Assembly (NCBI GenBank): GCA_021831785.1
Contig: JAKBMB010000007.1
Location: forward strand, 1 to 64,000
Reading direction: 5' to 3'
Length of the DNA: 64,000 nt
DNA from: Deltaproteobacteria bacterium
GTDB lineage: Bacteria > Desulfobacterota > Binatia > Binatales > Binataceae
Under the pieces are notes generated by a model. That model was not told the DNA's origin and did not search any database. It saw only the letters and a list, made by a program, of their open reading frames with translations. Below are positions 45,843 through 54,697 of the stretch, piece after piece; position 1 is the stretch's first letter, and each line of letters starts with the position of its first letter. Made by a program: the position numbers and the translations under genes.

Positions 45843-47090
45843 ATGCGCGAAGTCTCGGTAATCGGCAGCGGGATGATCCGGTTCGGCAAGTATCTGGACA
45901 CGAGCATGAAGGTTCTTGCCCGCGATGCGGTCGACAACGCGCTCAAGAGCGCGGGAATAGGGGCCAAGCAGATTGAGGCGGCCGCCGTCGGCAACGCAAT
46001 GGCCGGCCTGATAACCGGCCAGGAATGCGTCCGCGGCCAGGTGGTGCTGCGCGAGATGGGGATCGGCGGCATTCCGATCGTCAACTGCGAGAACGCCTGC
46101 GCTAGTTCGGCGACCGCGTTTCACCTTGCATGGCTGTATGTAGCCTCGGAGATGTACGACGTGGTGCTCGCGCTCGGGATGGAAAAGCTCTACCACACCG
46201 ACAAGAAAAAATCCTTCGCCGCGATCGGCTCCGCGGTTGACGTCGAGTTGATGAGGGAAATGGTCGCCAAGATGAACGCCGAGCAAGAAAAGTTGCGCGC
46301 CGAACGCGCCGCGCGCGGCGCGGCTCCCACGGCGGGCGGAGCAGGCGAATCGCGCTCAATGTTCATGGACTTCTATGCGGCGATAGCGCGCGCTCACATG
46401 CAAAAGTACGGCACCACCAAGGAGCAGTACGCGCGCATCGCGGCGAAGAACCATCGCAACGGCAGCCTCAATCCTTACGCGCAGTACCAAGACGCCTGCA
46501 CGCTCGAAGACGTGCTCAATTCTCCGGTCGTGGCCGAACCGCTCACCCGCCTGATGTGCTCGCCGATCGGTGATGGCGCGGCCGCCACGATTTTGTGCGC
46601 CTCGTCGATCGCGAACCGCTTCACTGCCAAGCCGGTCAAGGTGCTTGCGTCGGTTCTGTCCTCGGGCTCGGACCACGGCCCCGAGCAGCCCAACGTGGTG
46701 ACGCGGGTTGCGCAGAAGGCCTACGAGACTGCCGGTGTCGGTCCTCAGGACCTGCACGTGATCGAGCTGCACGACGCCTCGGCTCCGGCTGAGTTGATCA
46801 CTTACGAGGAACTCGGCCTGTGCAAGCCCGGCGACGGCGGCCGAATGATCGATGAGGGCGCGACCGAGATCAGCGGCCGAATCCCCGTCAATCCGTCCGG
46901 GGGGCTGCTCGCCAAAGGGCATCCCGTCGGCGCGACCGGAGTTGCCCAGATCTGCGAAGTCTTCTGGCAGTTGCGCGGGGAAGCCGACAAGCGCCAGATC
47001 AGGAACGCCAAAATCGGTCTCACCGAGAATGGCGGCGGAATGGTCCGTGGCGAAGCCGCCGCGATGTCGATCCATGTTTTCGGTGTTTGA
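45843..47090 (+). CDS. Thiolase family protein (acetyl-CoA acetyltransferase-like)
   Basis: 415 residues with the thiolase fold: NCENACASSATAFHLAW carries the nucleophilic Cys (residue 86), VIELHDASAPAELI the second catalytic region, and NPSGGLLAKGHPVGATG the His. This is the SCP2/SCPx-like branch rather than the FadA branch, as shown by the shorter C-terminal part. The ATG 45843 has GGAGG 7 bases upstream; an in-frame ATG at 45783 is less likely. It could cleave or form 3-oxoacyl-CoA. A strong terminator follows. Confidence 0.88.
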   Translation: MREVSVIGSGMIRFGKYLDTSMKVLARDAVDNALKSAGIGAKQIEAAAVGNAMAGLITGQECVRGQVVLREMGIGGIPIVNCENACASSATAFHLAWLYVASEMYDVVLALGMEKLYHTDKKKSFAAIGSAVDVELMREMVAKMNAEQEKLRAERAARGAAPTAGGAGESRSMFMDFYAAIARAHMQKYGTTKEQYARIAAKNHRNGSLNPYAQYQDACTLEDVLNSPVVAEPLTRLMCSPIGDGAAATILCASSIANRFTAKPVKVLASVLSSGSDHGPEQPNVVTRVAQKAYETAGVGPQDLHVIELHDASAPAELITYEELGLCKPGDGGRMIDEGATEISGRIPVNPSGGLLAKGHPVGATGVAQICEVFWQLRGEADKRQIRNAKIGLTENGGGMVRGEAAAMSIHVFGV

Positions 47091-47121
47091 GGACGCCGCG
47101 GGATCGCGCGAGTGACAGTTC

Positions 47122-47171
47122 AAAGACGCGCCTCGCGCCCCTTTCGACTTGGGGCGCGAGGCGCGTCTTTT
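47122..47171. terminator. Strong bidirectional-type terminator
   Basis: Arms 47122-47141 and 47151-47170 pair perfectly over 20 bp (AAAGACGCGCC... with ...GGCGCGTCTTT) around a 9-base loop TTTCGACTT, with TTTT at the end. It ends the thiolase transcript 31 bases after its stop. Confidence 0.88.
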
Positions 47172-47245
47172 GTGATGCGGCACGCGCGCCACCGTTTAGG
47201 CACGAAAGGCACGCCGCGGCTTGAGCCTCCGAGAGGAGATGACCG

Positions 47246-48325
47246 ATGAAGCTCGTCATCCCGGCCATATTCGACACGGACTTTCTTGATACGGTTGCCG
47301 GACACCCGATAAGCCATCTCTACGGTTCGGTCGCGGGTGACGCGAGCCTACGCGCCAATCGATGGCTCCCGCAGCCGAAAGCCGACAAGCTTGCGCAGTA
47401 CGTTGATTATGCTCGGCGTAAGGGTATCGCTTTCTTCTACTGCCTGAACGTCGCGTGTATGGGGAACCACGAGTTCACTTCGGGCGGGCAGCGATGGCTG
47501 GTGGAGCGCCTGGGATGGCTGGAGGAAATCGGCGCCGAAGGCGTGGTGCTCTCTAACCCATACCTAGTCGCGTTCACTCGGCGGCGCTTTCCGCGTCTTA
47601 GAGTAGCCGTCTCGACCGCGGCCGCGATCGACAGCGTGGACAAGGCGCAATTCTTTGCGCATCAAGGCGCCGACGCTCTTTACCTGCCCGAGTTCATCAA
47701 TCGCGACCTGGCGCTGCTCGGCCAGATTCGAAAGCGCGTGCGGCCAACGCTCGTGCTGCTAGCGAACGTGGGATGCCTGCTCCACTGCCCTATTCGCCAG
47801 TATCACATCAACCTGGTGTCCCACTCGAACGAGAGCCTGGAACTCGGCACCTACGTGGACTATCCGCTGATTTGGTGCACGCACGAGAAAGCTCGCGACG
47901 GAGCACTGATGCTCAAGTCGCCGTGGATAAGGCCGGAGGACTTGTCGCTGTACGAGGAAATCGGTATCAACGAATTCAAGCTCGCCGGACGCGAGATGGA
48001 CCGCGCGTGGATCGAGCGCGCGCTAAATGCCTACGCGTACCGGAGCTACGAGGGCGACCTTAACGACCTGATCCTCGGTTTCGACCATCTGGAGCCATTC
48101 GGGCGGCTTCCGCTGAGGATTCCCAATCGCGCTCTCGATAGGTTCGTCGAGTTTTTCAAGAGAAAGCACGACTGCCGCCTGGGATGCCGCGATTGCCGCT
48201 ACTGCGACGATTACGCGGCCGAGCGTCTCAGGGTTGGTGCCGGCCGCGACTCGTTCGTAAACCGGGTCGGAAAAGCGATTGCGCGATTCGAAAGCGGCGC
48301 CTTCAGAACCGTAGGCGGTAGCTAA
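47246..48325 (+). CDS. Peptidase U32-like protein
   Basis: 359 residues of the U32 (collagenase-like) superfamily. The fold is shown by GAEGVVLSNPYLVAFTRRRFP, STAAAIDSVDKAQFFAHQGADALYLPEFINRDLALLGQIRK and later the Cys-rich C-terminus DCRLGCRDCRYCDDY, which may hold an Fe-S cluster as in UbiU/UbiV. U32 relatives act in ubiquinone hydroxylation, 23S rRNA hydroxylation or peptide hydrolysis; which role this one has is not decided. A GAGGAG site precedes the ATG. Stands alone between a terminator and the convergent adenylating-enzyme cluster. Confidence 0.7.
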   Translation: MKLVIPAIFDTDFLDTVAGHPISHLYGSVAGDASLRANRWLPQPKADKLAQYVDYARRKGIAFFYCLNVACMGNHEFTSGGQRWLVERLGWLEEIGAEGVVLSNPYLVAFTRRRFPRLRVAVSTAAAIDSVDKAQFFAHQGADALYLPEFINRDLALLGQIRKRVRPTLVLLANVGCLLHCPIRQYHINLVSHSNESLELGTYVDYPLIWCTHEKARDGALMLKSPWIRPEDLSLYEEIGINEFKLAGREMDRAWIERALNAYAYRSYEGDLNDLILGFDHLEPFGRLPLRIPNRALDRFVEFFKRKHDCRLGCRDCRYCDDYAAERLRVGAGRDSFVNRVGKAIARFESGAFRTVGGS

Positions 48326-48333
48326 GCTCGGCT

Positions 48334-49506
48334 TTACACCATGCGCAGGGGCGGCTGCGAATGGAGGAAATAGAAGCCCGTTGGGTCCACCTCGGCCATA
48401 ACGCCGGTGCGCAGCCATCCCTCAATCGTCGCCGCTCCGGCGGGCGCAAGCGCGGACTTCGCCCCGATTTCGGCGCGCTCCACGACTTCCCATCCGATGT
48501 TGAGCGGAGTTCCGTCGGCGGGATTGAGCGGGCGCAGGTCGACGTTCGGCATCGGAATCCCGGCGGCTTCGTTAAGGAACCAGCCCGGATGGCTTGCGAG
48601 GAGTGGGCCGGTATCGCTGCGCCCAAACAAAGTCAGGATATCGCAACCAAGCTTGCGCGCAAGTCGCAGCCGACGTGACACGCTGAACGGTCCTTCAATT
48701 GCCGCAATCAGGCCCGCCGCGATTCGCCGCGGCAAGCCGCGAGCGCCCGCCTCATCGAGCATTCCCACCGCTCGGTCCCATCCGCACGCCACGTAATCGA
48801 CCCGTTCGCCGGGCGCGGGAGGGTTTTCTTCCCATCCCGCGAGCACGGTCGCCCCGCGCTGCAACGCTCCGAGCATGAGCGCCAGCGTGTACCATCGCGT
48901 GGGCGGCTCGACCATCAGGAGCGTGATTTCCTCGGCAAACATATAAAAGTGCTCGGTCGACACCGCGCTCGCGACCAGGCTTCGATGGCTATGCTGAACC
49001 TCGCCGCGTCCGTCGGGTGCAGCCAGAACCATAAGCGGGGTGCGAATATCGGGACGCCCCGTGGGCGGCTTCGCTTCCGAAGCTTCCACCTCCTCGAAGC
49101 TGACAAGCGGAGCCGGTGCGCCGGCAATTGCTTCGGGAGCGATAATCAACTCGGGCTCAAACGCCTGGAGTGCCTGCGCGGACGGCGTCTTCTCGCTCAG
49201 AAAGATCAGCGCCTCGGCGTCAAAGGCGCCGAAAGCGGCAACCAGCATTCGGGCCGCGTCGGGGGCGAGGATTGCCACACGCGAAGCGCGCTTCACTCTG
49301 CCGCGTAGACAGTCTGCGAAACGCCGTGAACGCTCGGCGAGCACGCCGTAGGTTAGCGCTCCCGATGCGCTTACGAGCGCGGCGCGATCGGCGGCGCCAT
49401 GCCGGTAAATCGTGACGTCGCCGATCGTCTTCAATGGGATGTGCGCATACCGGGGCGTATCTTCGGGCCAGTACGCAGCCAGCAGACCAAGCGCGCCCTT
49501 GCTCAT
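48334..49506 (-). CDS. Adenylate-forming enzyme-like protein, degenerate
   Basis: 390 residues with the outline of an AMP-binding protein: LTYGVLAERSRRFADCLRG, VAILAPDAARMLVAAFGAFDAEALI and a Gly-rich middle. The P-loop TSGTTG-type segment is replaced by APDGRGEVQHSHRS, the (Y/F)GxTE motif by LFGRSDTG, and the C-terminal lysine subdomain is missing. It may be inactive or bind an acyl group without adenylating it. Overlaps the next gene by 4 bp (ATGA), so it is translated together with it as the last member of a trio. Confidence 0.65.
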   Translation of the reverse strand: MSKGALGLLAAYWPEDTPRYAHIPLKTIGDVTIYRHGAADRAALVSASGALTYGVLAERSRRFADCLRGRVKRASRVAILAPDAARMLVAAFGAFDAEALIFLSEKTPSAQALQAFEPELIIAPEAIAGAPAPLVSFEEVEASEAKPPTGRPDIRTPLMVLAAPDGRGEVQHSHRSLVASAVSTEHFYMFAEEITLLMVEPPTRWYTLALMLGALQRGATVLAGWEENPPAPGERVDYVACGWDRAVGMLDEAGARGLPRRIAAGLIAAIEGPFSVSRRLRLARKLGCDILTLFGRSDTGPLLASHPGWFLNEAAGIPMPNVDLRPLNPADGTPLNIGWEVVERAEIGAKSALAPAGAATIEGWLRTGVMAEVDPTGFYFLHSQPPLRMV

Positions 49507-50819
49507 AGCTGCGCTTCCCGTTCGGAAAGGATCGGCGGCACGCCCTTGAAACGAAGCGGCAGATTGCGCGCCGCGCCAACCTCGGCTGTCACATCAAACC
49601 GCTGGGAGAGTGCCTTCTGCGCATAGTCAAGGAGCGCTCCCGATGAGTGCTGCGATTCGGCCAAAAGGATGCGCAGTCTTCCCGCGGTTAGAGATTCGCG
49701 CACGATGACGAAGGTCGATCCGCTCAGTTCGGGAACTTCCTGCTCGAGCGCTAGCTGAACATCGTACGGCAGCAATGTTTGCGCGCCCACAGTAAAGCAA
49801 TCTTCCCATCGCCCGAGCAATTTGATGCGCGGCGAAGGCAGCCCGCACGGACAGGCCGAGCGGTCCATAACGCCGATGTCCCCGCTATCATATCGAAGAT
49901 AAAGCGAGCCATGGGGAATCATCGCCGAATTAACTACCGAGCCTCGCTGGCCGTCGGCAACATGATTGCCGCTTCGGCGATCGATGATCTCGACGTAACA
50001 CGTGTCGGGTACGACATGAAGGCCACACGCCTGGGGACAGTCGACCGCGAGCAAATTCTCGCTCGTACCGGCGATCTCGGCAACCCGCCCAACCCCCGTG
50101 CCGGCTTTCAGATGGTCGCGCATGCCAGGCGTGATCGGGGCGCCGGTCACGACGAGACTTTCCACGCTCTCGAAGAGCCTGTATGAGCACAATTTTTTTT
50201 CACGAGCCACGGCCAGAACCGAAAAAACCATCGGCAGGAACATGGTGACAAAGCGTGGCTTGAAATGCAGGATCGCGTCAACGATTCGCTCTGCGAACCG
50301 CGGCAGGTAGGTCCCCGAAACCACCACGCATCGCATCCCGAAGTGCGCGGCAATGAACGGCTGGATAGCTGCGTAGCTGTGCCACGCCGGCGCAGACATC
50401 ACGAATGACCCGCCCGGGCGCAGTCCCGCCCACCAATGCGCGCGGCACGACGATAAGCCCTGCGCCCGGCGCCATTGCGCCGTGTGCGTGACAAAGGTCG
50501 TACCCGCCGTGCCGGAACTGAGGCTGAACGTCGCGCGCGAGGCGGAACCGTCTGCGCCCCGCTCGATTCCCACGCGCCGGCTGCGGGTCAGACGCTGCAC
50601 CGCAAGCAGATCGGCTTTGGCGACTACGGACAGCCGTCTCAGATCAGCCAACGTGCGAAAGCTCGCGGGGTCGAAGCCCGTCGCGGCGAACCGTTCGCTA
50701 TAGAATGGAAGCTCCCGGGCCGCGACCGCCAGCACCGCGCGCAAGCGCCTCGCCCACCATCGCTCGAGTTCGGCGAGCGACAGGCGGTCGAGAGCGTCGA
50801 ACGGCTCCGTATTCAGCAT
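49503..50819 (-). CDS. Phenylacetate-CoA ligase (PaaK)-like protein
   Basis: 438 residues of the PaaK family: ARELPFYSERFAATGF near the N-terminus (the usual start), the P-loop LSSGTAGTTFVTHT, IAGTSENLLAVDCP, LRYDSGDIGVMD and a PaaK-type C-terminal domain (about 320-438). PaaK enzymes activate aromatic acids to CoA esters. It is the only member of the trio with an intact ATP-binding loop. Starts 7 bases inside the previous gene. Confidence 0.8.
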   Translation of the reverse strand: MLNTEPFDALDRLSLAELERWWARRLRAVLAVAARELPFYSERFAATGFDPASFRTLADLRRLSVVAKADLLAVQRLTRSRRVGIERGADGSASRATFSLSSGTAGTTFVTHTAQWRRAQGLSSCRAHWWAGLRPGGSFVMSAPAWHSYAAIQPFIAAHFGMRCVVVSGTYLPRFAERIVDAILHFKPRFVTMFLPMVFSVLAVAREKKLCSYRLFESVESLVVTGAPITPGMRDHLKAGTGVGRVAEIAGTSENLLAVDCPQACGLHVVPDTCYVEIIDRRSGNHVADGQRGSVVNSAMIPHGSLYLRYDSGDIGVMDRSACPCGLPSPRIKLLGRWEDCFTVGAQTLLPYDVQLALEQEVPELSGSTFVIVRESLTAGRLRILLAESQHSSGALLDYAQKALSQRFDVTAEVGAARNLPLRFKGVPPILSEREAQL

Positions 50820-51670
50820 TCGATTCGCTGCGCGCGGGGCTCAAGCGGGCATCCGGTACCTGCCACACGCGCCGCACCCAGATTGTAGCGCACCGCGGGA
50901 CAGGTCTGCGCAAAAGTCGTGGTTATCGCTACCTCGCTCGAGGACAACTCTTCGGCTCGATAGCGGCGATCGAGATGAAAGCACCCGCAGCGCGGACACT
51001 CGCCGGCAAGCAGAAATACAGCGTCGCATCGGAGAATCCGAAAGACGCGCACCCCGAGGCTCGTTCCCGCCGCCTCGGCCTGTTCGCGAGTCACGGCGCC
51101 TTCAACCTCGCTCATCGCGGCCCATCGGACCTTTCCCGCAAGCGCAACGCCCGCCGTCTTCAGCGCCGACGCGAACGGAGCAACCAGCTCGCGCCTGAGC
51201 ACCAGCATTGTCGGCTTCACGGTCTGTACGATCTCCGCCATCCGCGGCGCCATCGTGGCCACGCCATCGTTGCACACCGCGAATAAACCGAGGCGCTCCG
51301 CGGCGCCGCGCCGCAGATAACCGACATAGCCGCCCGAAGCGAGCAGGACCAGCGGGCTCGAACCGTAATCAAAAAATGCGACCGTTTCGCCGGCTACCGC
51401 GCCCCATCGCGACCACATGCCGGCGACCACTTCCGCCCACCGGTCCAACTCGGGCGGATTCAAAGCGGTCCAGATCGGCGGTCCGTCGGTTGCCTCCATC
51501 TGCAAGGAAACTCTTGGCATCGCCTCCCCGATGACGCGGCCGGCGAACGGGTCGCTTGGATGCGAGGCGGCGTAACTTTCCAGATCGGCGAGCGTCCAGG
51601 GCACGGGCTGTCCGCCCGTTTCCAGACGCTCGCGGTAAAACGGATAGTCCGTGAGGCGCGATAAACTCAT
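50813..51670 (-). CDS. PaaK/adenylate-forming-like partner protein
   Basis: 285 residues beginning MSLSRLTDYPFYRERLETGG. It shares fold segments with AMP-binding enzymes (AVAGETVAFFDYGSSPLVLLASGGYVGYLRRGA) but has no P-loop. It has CPRCGCF near its C-terminal third, a possible zinc site like those in some PaaK C-terminal regions. The ATG at 51670 is chosen; the frame opens further upstream to 51799. First gene of three overlapping minus-strand genes. Confidence 0.6.
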   Translation of the reverse strand: MSLSRLTDYPFYRERLETGGQPVPWTLADLESYAASHPSDPFAGRVIGEAMPRVSLQMEATDGPPIWTALNPPELDRWAEVVAGMWSRWGAVAGETVAFFDYGSSPLVLLASGGYVGYLRRGAAERLGLFAVCNDGVATMAPRMAEIVQTVKPTMLVLRRELVAPFASALKTAGVALAGKVRWAAMSEVEGAVTREQAEAAGTSLGVRVFRILRCDAVFLLAGECPRCGCFHLDRRYRAEELSSSEVAITTTFAQTCPAVRYNLGAARVAGTGCPLEPRAQRIEC

Positions 51671-51683
51671 CGTGACTCCAGGA

Positions 51684-52205
51684 CTAAAAGGAAGCGAGAA
51701 TTCCACCGAGCGCGGCGAGCAGCGCCAACGAGAGATTGAAATAGGCGAGGCGGTCTTGCCACGCGGCGACTTTCTGCTGGGCCGCGCGCCGCTCTTCAAG
51801 ATCGCGCAAGCCCGCGGAGTACGGGAGTTTCCTGGTCAGGATCGTTTTGTACCAGATTGCCGAGAGCGCGCCGGTGACCAGAAGCCCGAACCACGAAACC
51901 ATCATTAGAAGGTCCCAGCGCAGGTGCGGAAGCCTGATTACCTCCCACGAAAACACGTGGCGCAGTTGCCCGAGCACCCACAAGCGCGAAAACCCGGTTA
52001 CTCCGAGCAACACGATGGCCCACCCGCCCAGTGTCATTAGGCCCCCGCCGATTTTCTGCGAGACGACCGCGGAATGGGCGGGCGGGATCCGGCGCAACGC
52101 CGGCATCAGGACCACCGTGTTGAATATAATTGCCCCCACCAGGACGATTGCGGAGTAAATATGAATGAGCCGCAGGATACGGTACCAGGTATACGGGTGC
52201 ATCAT
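51684..52205 (-). CDS. Four-span integral membrane protein (DUF2269-like)
   Basis: 173 residues with four hydrophobic segments (about 11-32, 55-75, 93-113, 147-170). The first includes ILRLIHIYSAIVLVGAI, resembling DUF2269 and CopD-like membrane proteins, where such a His can bind heme or metal. Function unknown. It lies between the PaaK-like trio and the nitroreductase-fold gene on the same strand with only 15 bases to the latter, so it is likely part of the same operon. Confidence 0.7.
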   Translation of the reverse strand: MMHPYTWYRILRLIHIYSAIVLVGAIIFNTVVLMPALRRIPPAHSAVVSQKIGGGLMTLGGWAIVLLGVTGFSRLWVLGQLRHVFSWEVIRLPHLRWDLLMMVSWFGLLVTGALSAIWYKTILTRKLPYSAGLRDLEERRAAQQKVAAWQDRLAYFNLSLALLAALGGILASF

Positions 52206-52220
52206 CGCCCGGCTCGGTTA

Positions 52221-53600
52221 TTACCATATCTTCGACCGATTGCGGATTCGGTCGTTGATGTAGCCCTCCCGGTAGTAGGTATCGTAAAATTCTTCGTCCA
52301 CGTTATGGATCACCGCGCCGAAGTGGGCCTGCATCGGGTTGTACGTAACCGGCCACTGGCCAAAGTTCTGAACGCAGTAGTCTATGTATGAGACCAGCGC
52401 TTCGTGAACCCAGTCAGCAGGTCGCGTATGCGGGTCGTTGATAATCGCCTCGGCAGTCTCGTGCTTCCACGGAGATGCCTGCTTACGCAGATAATTTTCC
52501 TCACCCCGATGTAAGGTTCCACCTGTACCATACTTTTCGTCGTACCAGGCGTTCACGAGCTGCTCGGCGCTCTTGTAGCGCGGCGATGGCACGTAAGTCG
52601 CCTCCTTGACGCCTTCGATACCGAAGATCTTGACCTGTGCTGTCGAGATGGGCGCCTTTGGGTTTGGGGCCTCGATATGGAATCCCAGGCCGCGAGTTAA
52701 CTCGGGCGTCGCGCCCATGAGAACGTCAGGATTGAAGCCGCAGAAAACCCAGGTGCCCAAACCCATAGCTTCGGCGGCCAGCCGCATATTTTGCACCATG
52801 CAGCCGGTTGGATATTGCTCGACCTGGAAAATCAACTGTTCCTCGCCGGCTATAGTCGTCGGCAACTCAAGCTTCCCTTCGCCAATCCACTTCTCAAGCC
52901 CCGCAGGACGACCGCCGTTCCATTCATCAATGATATACAAGTGCCAGCAGTCGAACAGATTAATAAGAGCGGAATTGAGCCAGGCCGCGTCGGTAAGCGG
53001 AATAATCCAAGTCGATCCGGGCATGTTCATATTGAACTGATACGGACCCATCAGGGTCGCATGAGGGGCCCCGGGCACGCGCAATGCCCAGTCTACGTCG
53101 GGACGCCGGTCGAGAATCTGTATCAGGCCCTCGTCATACCATTGGAGGACCTTGTCGTAGTCGGCCTCGCCCTCGATCTCGATTACCTTGGTGCGCGAGG
53201 CGCTGGGCTTATATATGTAAGCTCCCGAATCGTTGATCACCAGCAGGTCGGTGGCGCGAGAGTTGCCGGGGGCGGGCGCTGTACGCCCGGCGATCCAGGT
53301 AAGCTCGTGGAACCCGCCGTCTAGTGAGATATCCCACGCGACTAAGCCGTTGGGACCGCATGCTGCCCAGCACAGCAGAGCCTCTTCCACCTTGGTTAGC
53401 GGTTTGGGCTCCTTCTTGGAGACGAACTTCATAGGTCCGGCGGCCTGTTTCATCACGCGGCCGGTCACCGGGTGCTTTATTTCCGTACCGGAATCGATAC
53501 GGTAACCTCGTCCGACGCGCCGGCTGCGAATCGTAGTTAGCAGATTGAAGAAGGTAGGTGATTGTTCAAACGCCCATTTAAGGCGCTGCTGATCGTTCAT
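52221..53600 (-). CDS. Nitroreductase-fold (SagB/ThcOx-like) protein, unknown substrate
   Basis: 459 residues from ATG 53600 (GGAGG 7 bases upstream). The first half has RTAPAPGNSRATDLLVINDSGAYIYKP, the second GCMVQNMRLAAEAMGLGTWVFCGFN, which are the two FMN-contact blocks of nitroreductase-type flavoproteins; CWAACGPNG near residue 75 resembles the same motif. It is much longer than simple nitroreductases (about 200 residues). Possible role in modifying the same substrate as the CoA transferases. No signal peptide. Confidence 0.6.
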   Translation of the reverse strand: MNDQQRLKWAFEQSPTFFNLLTTIRSRRVGRGYRIDSGTEIKHPVTGRVMKQAAGPMKFVSKKEPKPLTKVEEALLCWAACGPNGLVAWDISLDGGFHELTWIAGRTAPAPGNSRATDLLVINDSGAYIYKPSASRTKVIEIEGEADYDKVLQWYDEGLIQILDRRPDVDWALRVPGAPHATLMGPYQFNMNMPGSTWIIPLTDAAWLNSALINLFDCWHLYIIDEWNGGRPAGLEKWIGEGKLELPTTIAGEEQLIFQVEQYPTGCMVQNMRLAAEAMGLGTWVFCGFNPDVLMGATPELTRGLGFHIEAPNPKAPISTAQVKIFGIEGVKEATYVPSPRYKSAEQLVNAWYDEKYGTGGTLHRGEENYLRKQASPWKHETAEAIINDPHTRPADWVHEALVSYIDYCVQNFGQWPVTYNPMQAHFGAVIHNVDEEFYDTYYREGYINDRIRNRSKIW

Positions 53601-53860
53601 CTTCGCACCTCCAAATAAAGTTAGGTCGCGCAGCGGTCTGCCCACCGCAAACCACTACAGGGTTACGCTCACACCAAACCCACGGCCATCCTGCCCGATT
53701 GCCGGCAGGGCCGGCGCTCCAAGCGCGGAGCTCCAAGCGAGAGCAAGCACCCGCGCTGTTTCGATTAGCGCACTACGCAATACTTCCCGGACTGCGACTC
53801 TACCCATCTCCGCGGCCGGTCACTTGGCCGCCCATATTGATCCGGGTGCGCGGAATTAAC

Positions 53861-54697
53861 TTATTCCGCGAAGCGATATTTGCCGTCCTTTAGCTCGATC
53901 CAGCGGCCGCGATCGGTGACCTGACCACCAACGTCTATCTGCGTGCGCAGGATGAGCAGTTCCTCTTCGGTCGGCGGTTCGAGAGGCGCGATTTTCTTTG
54001 CCATTTTGGGCTTGAAGCTCATCTCGTCGAGCACCTGGTCGACGGTAACGTACGGCGCCACCGCCTGCAGCATCAGTTGGCAGTCTTGGCCGTAGCCGAA
54101 CATCGCCCATGGGCTGTAGACTCGCCAAGGACCTCCTCCTGCGGCAAGGCCGCGCTTTTGGCGAGCGCCGGGGCCGTCCACAAAGCCCGGCGAGGAAATG
54201 AAGTCAACCTTCTCGACAAACTTGCGCTTGTGCTGGTCGGTAATCAGGATCGTCCGCCAGGCGAGCGCCGCGATGCTGTCGGCGCCGCCCGGGCCCCCAA
54301 AACGGCGTCCTTCACCGCCTTCGTACTTGCCGACAACCGTGGAGTTGATATTGCCGTAGCGATCGACCTGCAGTGTATTCAGAATGCCGTAATCGACGTA
54401 ACCAAGATGGGCGATATCGGCCGCATAGTTCATCGTGCCCCACTGCAGGGCGCGGTAATTGGCGCGCGAGGCAACCATCGTCATCAAGGGGTCAAACGGT
54501 ACGAGCGCTTCGGGAGCGACAACTCCGTCTTCGGTCAAATACTGTAACTCAGGAACTCGCGTGCGCTTGGCGAGTAGCACCGATGCGAGCGGCTCGCCGC
54601 CGCCGCCGACCCAGTAAATACACTTCGCTTCAAGCAGGCGCGAAACCTGGACGATAACGAATTCGCGCTCGCTGAAATTGACTGCTGGCGTGCTCAT
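53861..54697 (-). CDS. CoA-transferase beta subunit, IpdB-like
   Basis: 278 residues. Family I CoA-transferase beta-type sequence: INSTVVGKYEGGEGRRFGGPGGADSIAALAWRTILI, with the G..G..GGA loop. IpdB and its alpha partner open the last steroid ring in actinobacteria, and relatives act on other CoA esters. The ATG overlaps the alpha stop (ATGA), so the subunits are coupled in translation. The gene order alpha-beta fits a heterotetramer. Catalytic Glu (usually in beta of classical transferases) was not placed, so hydrolase/hydratase-like activity is possible. Confidence 0.78.
   Translation of the reverse strand: MSTPAVNFSEREFVIVQVSRLLEAKCIYWVGGGGEPLASVLLAKRTRVPELQYLTEDGVVAPEALVPFDPLMTMVASRANYRALQWGTMNYAADIAHLGYVDYGILNTLQVDRYGNINSTVVGKYEGGEGRRFGGPGGADSIAALAWRTILITDQHKRKFVEKVDFISSPGFVDGPGARQKRGLAAGGGPWRVYSPWAMFGYGQDCQLMLQAVAPYVTVDQVLDEMSFKPKMAKKIAPLEPPTEEELLILRTQIDVGGQVTDRGRWIELKDGKYRFAE

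Noticed and set aside
45674-46084. Upstream extension of ribF
   Set aside because: The stretch overlaps the divergent thiolase gene and lacks RibF similarity.
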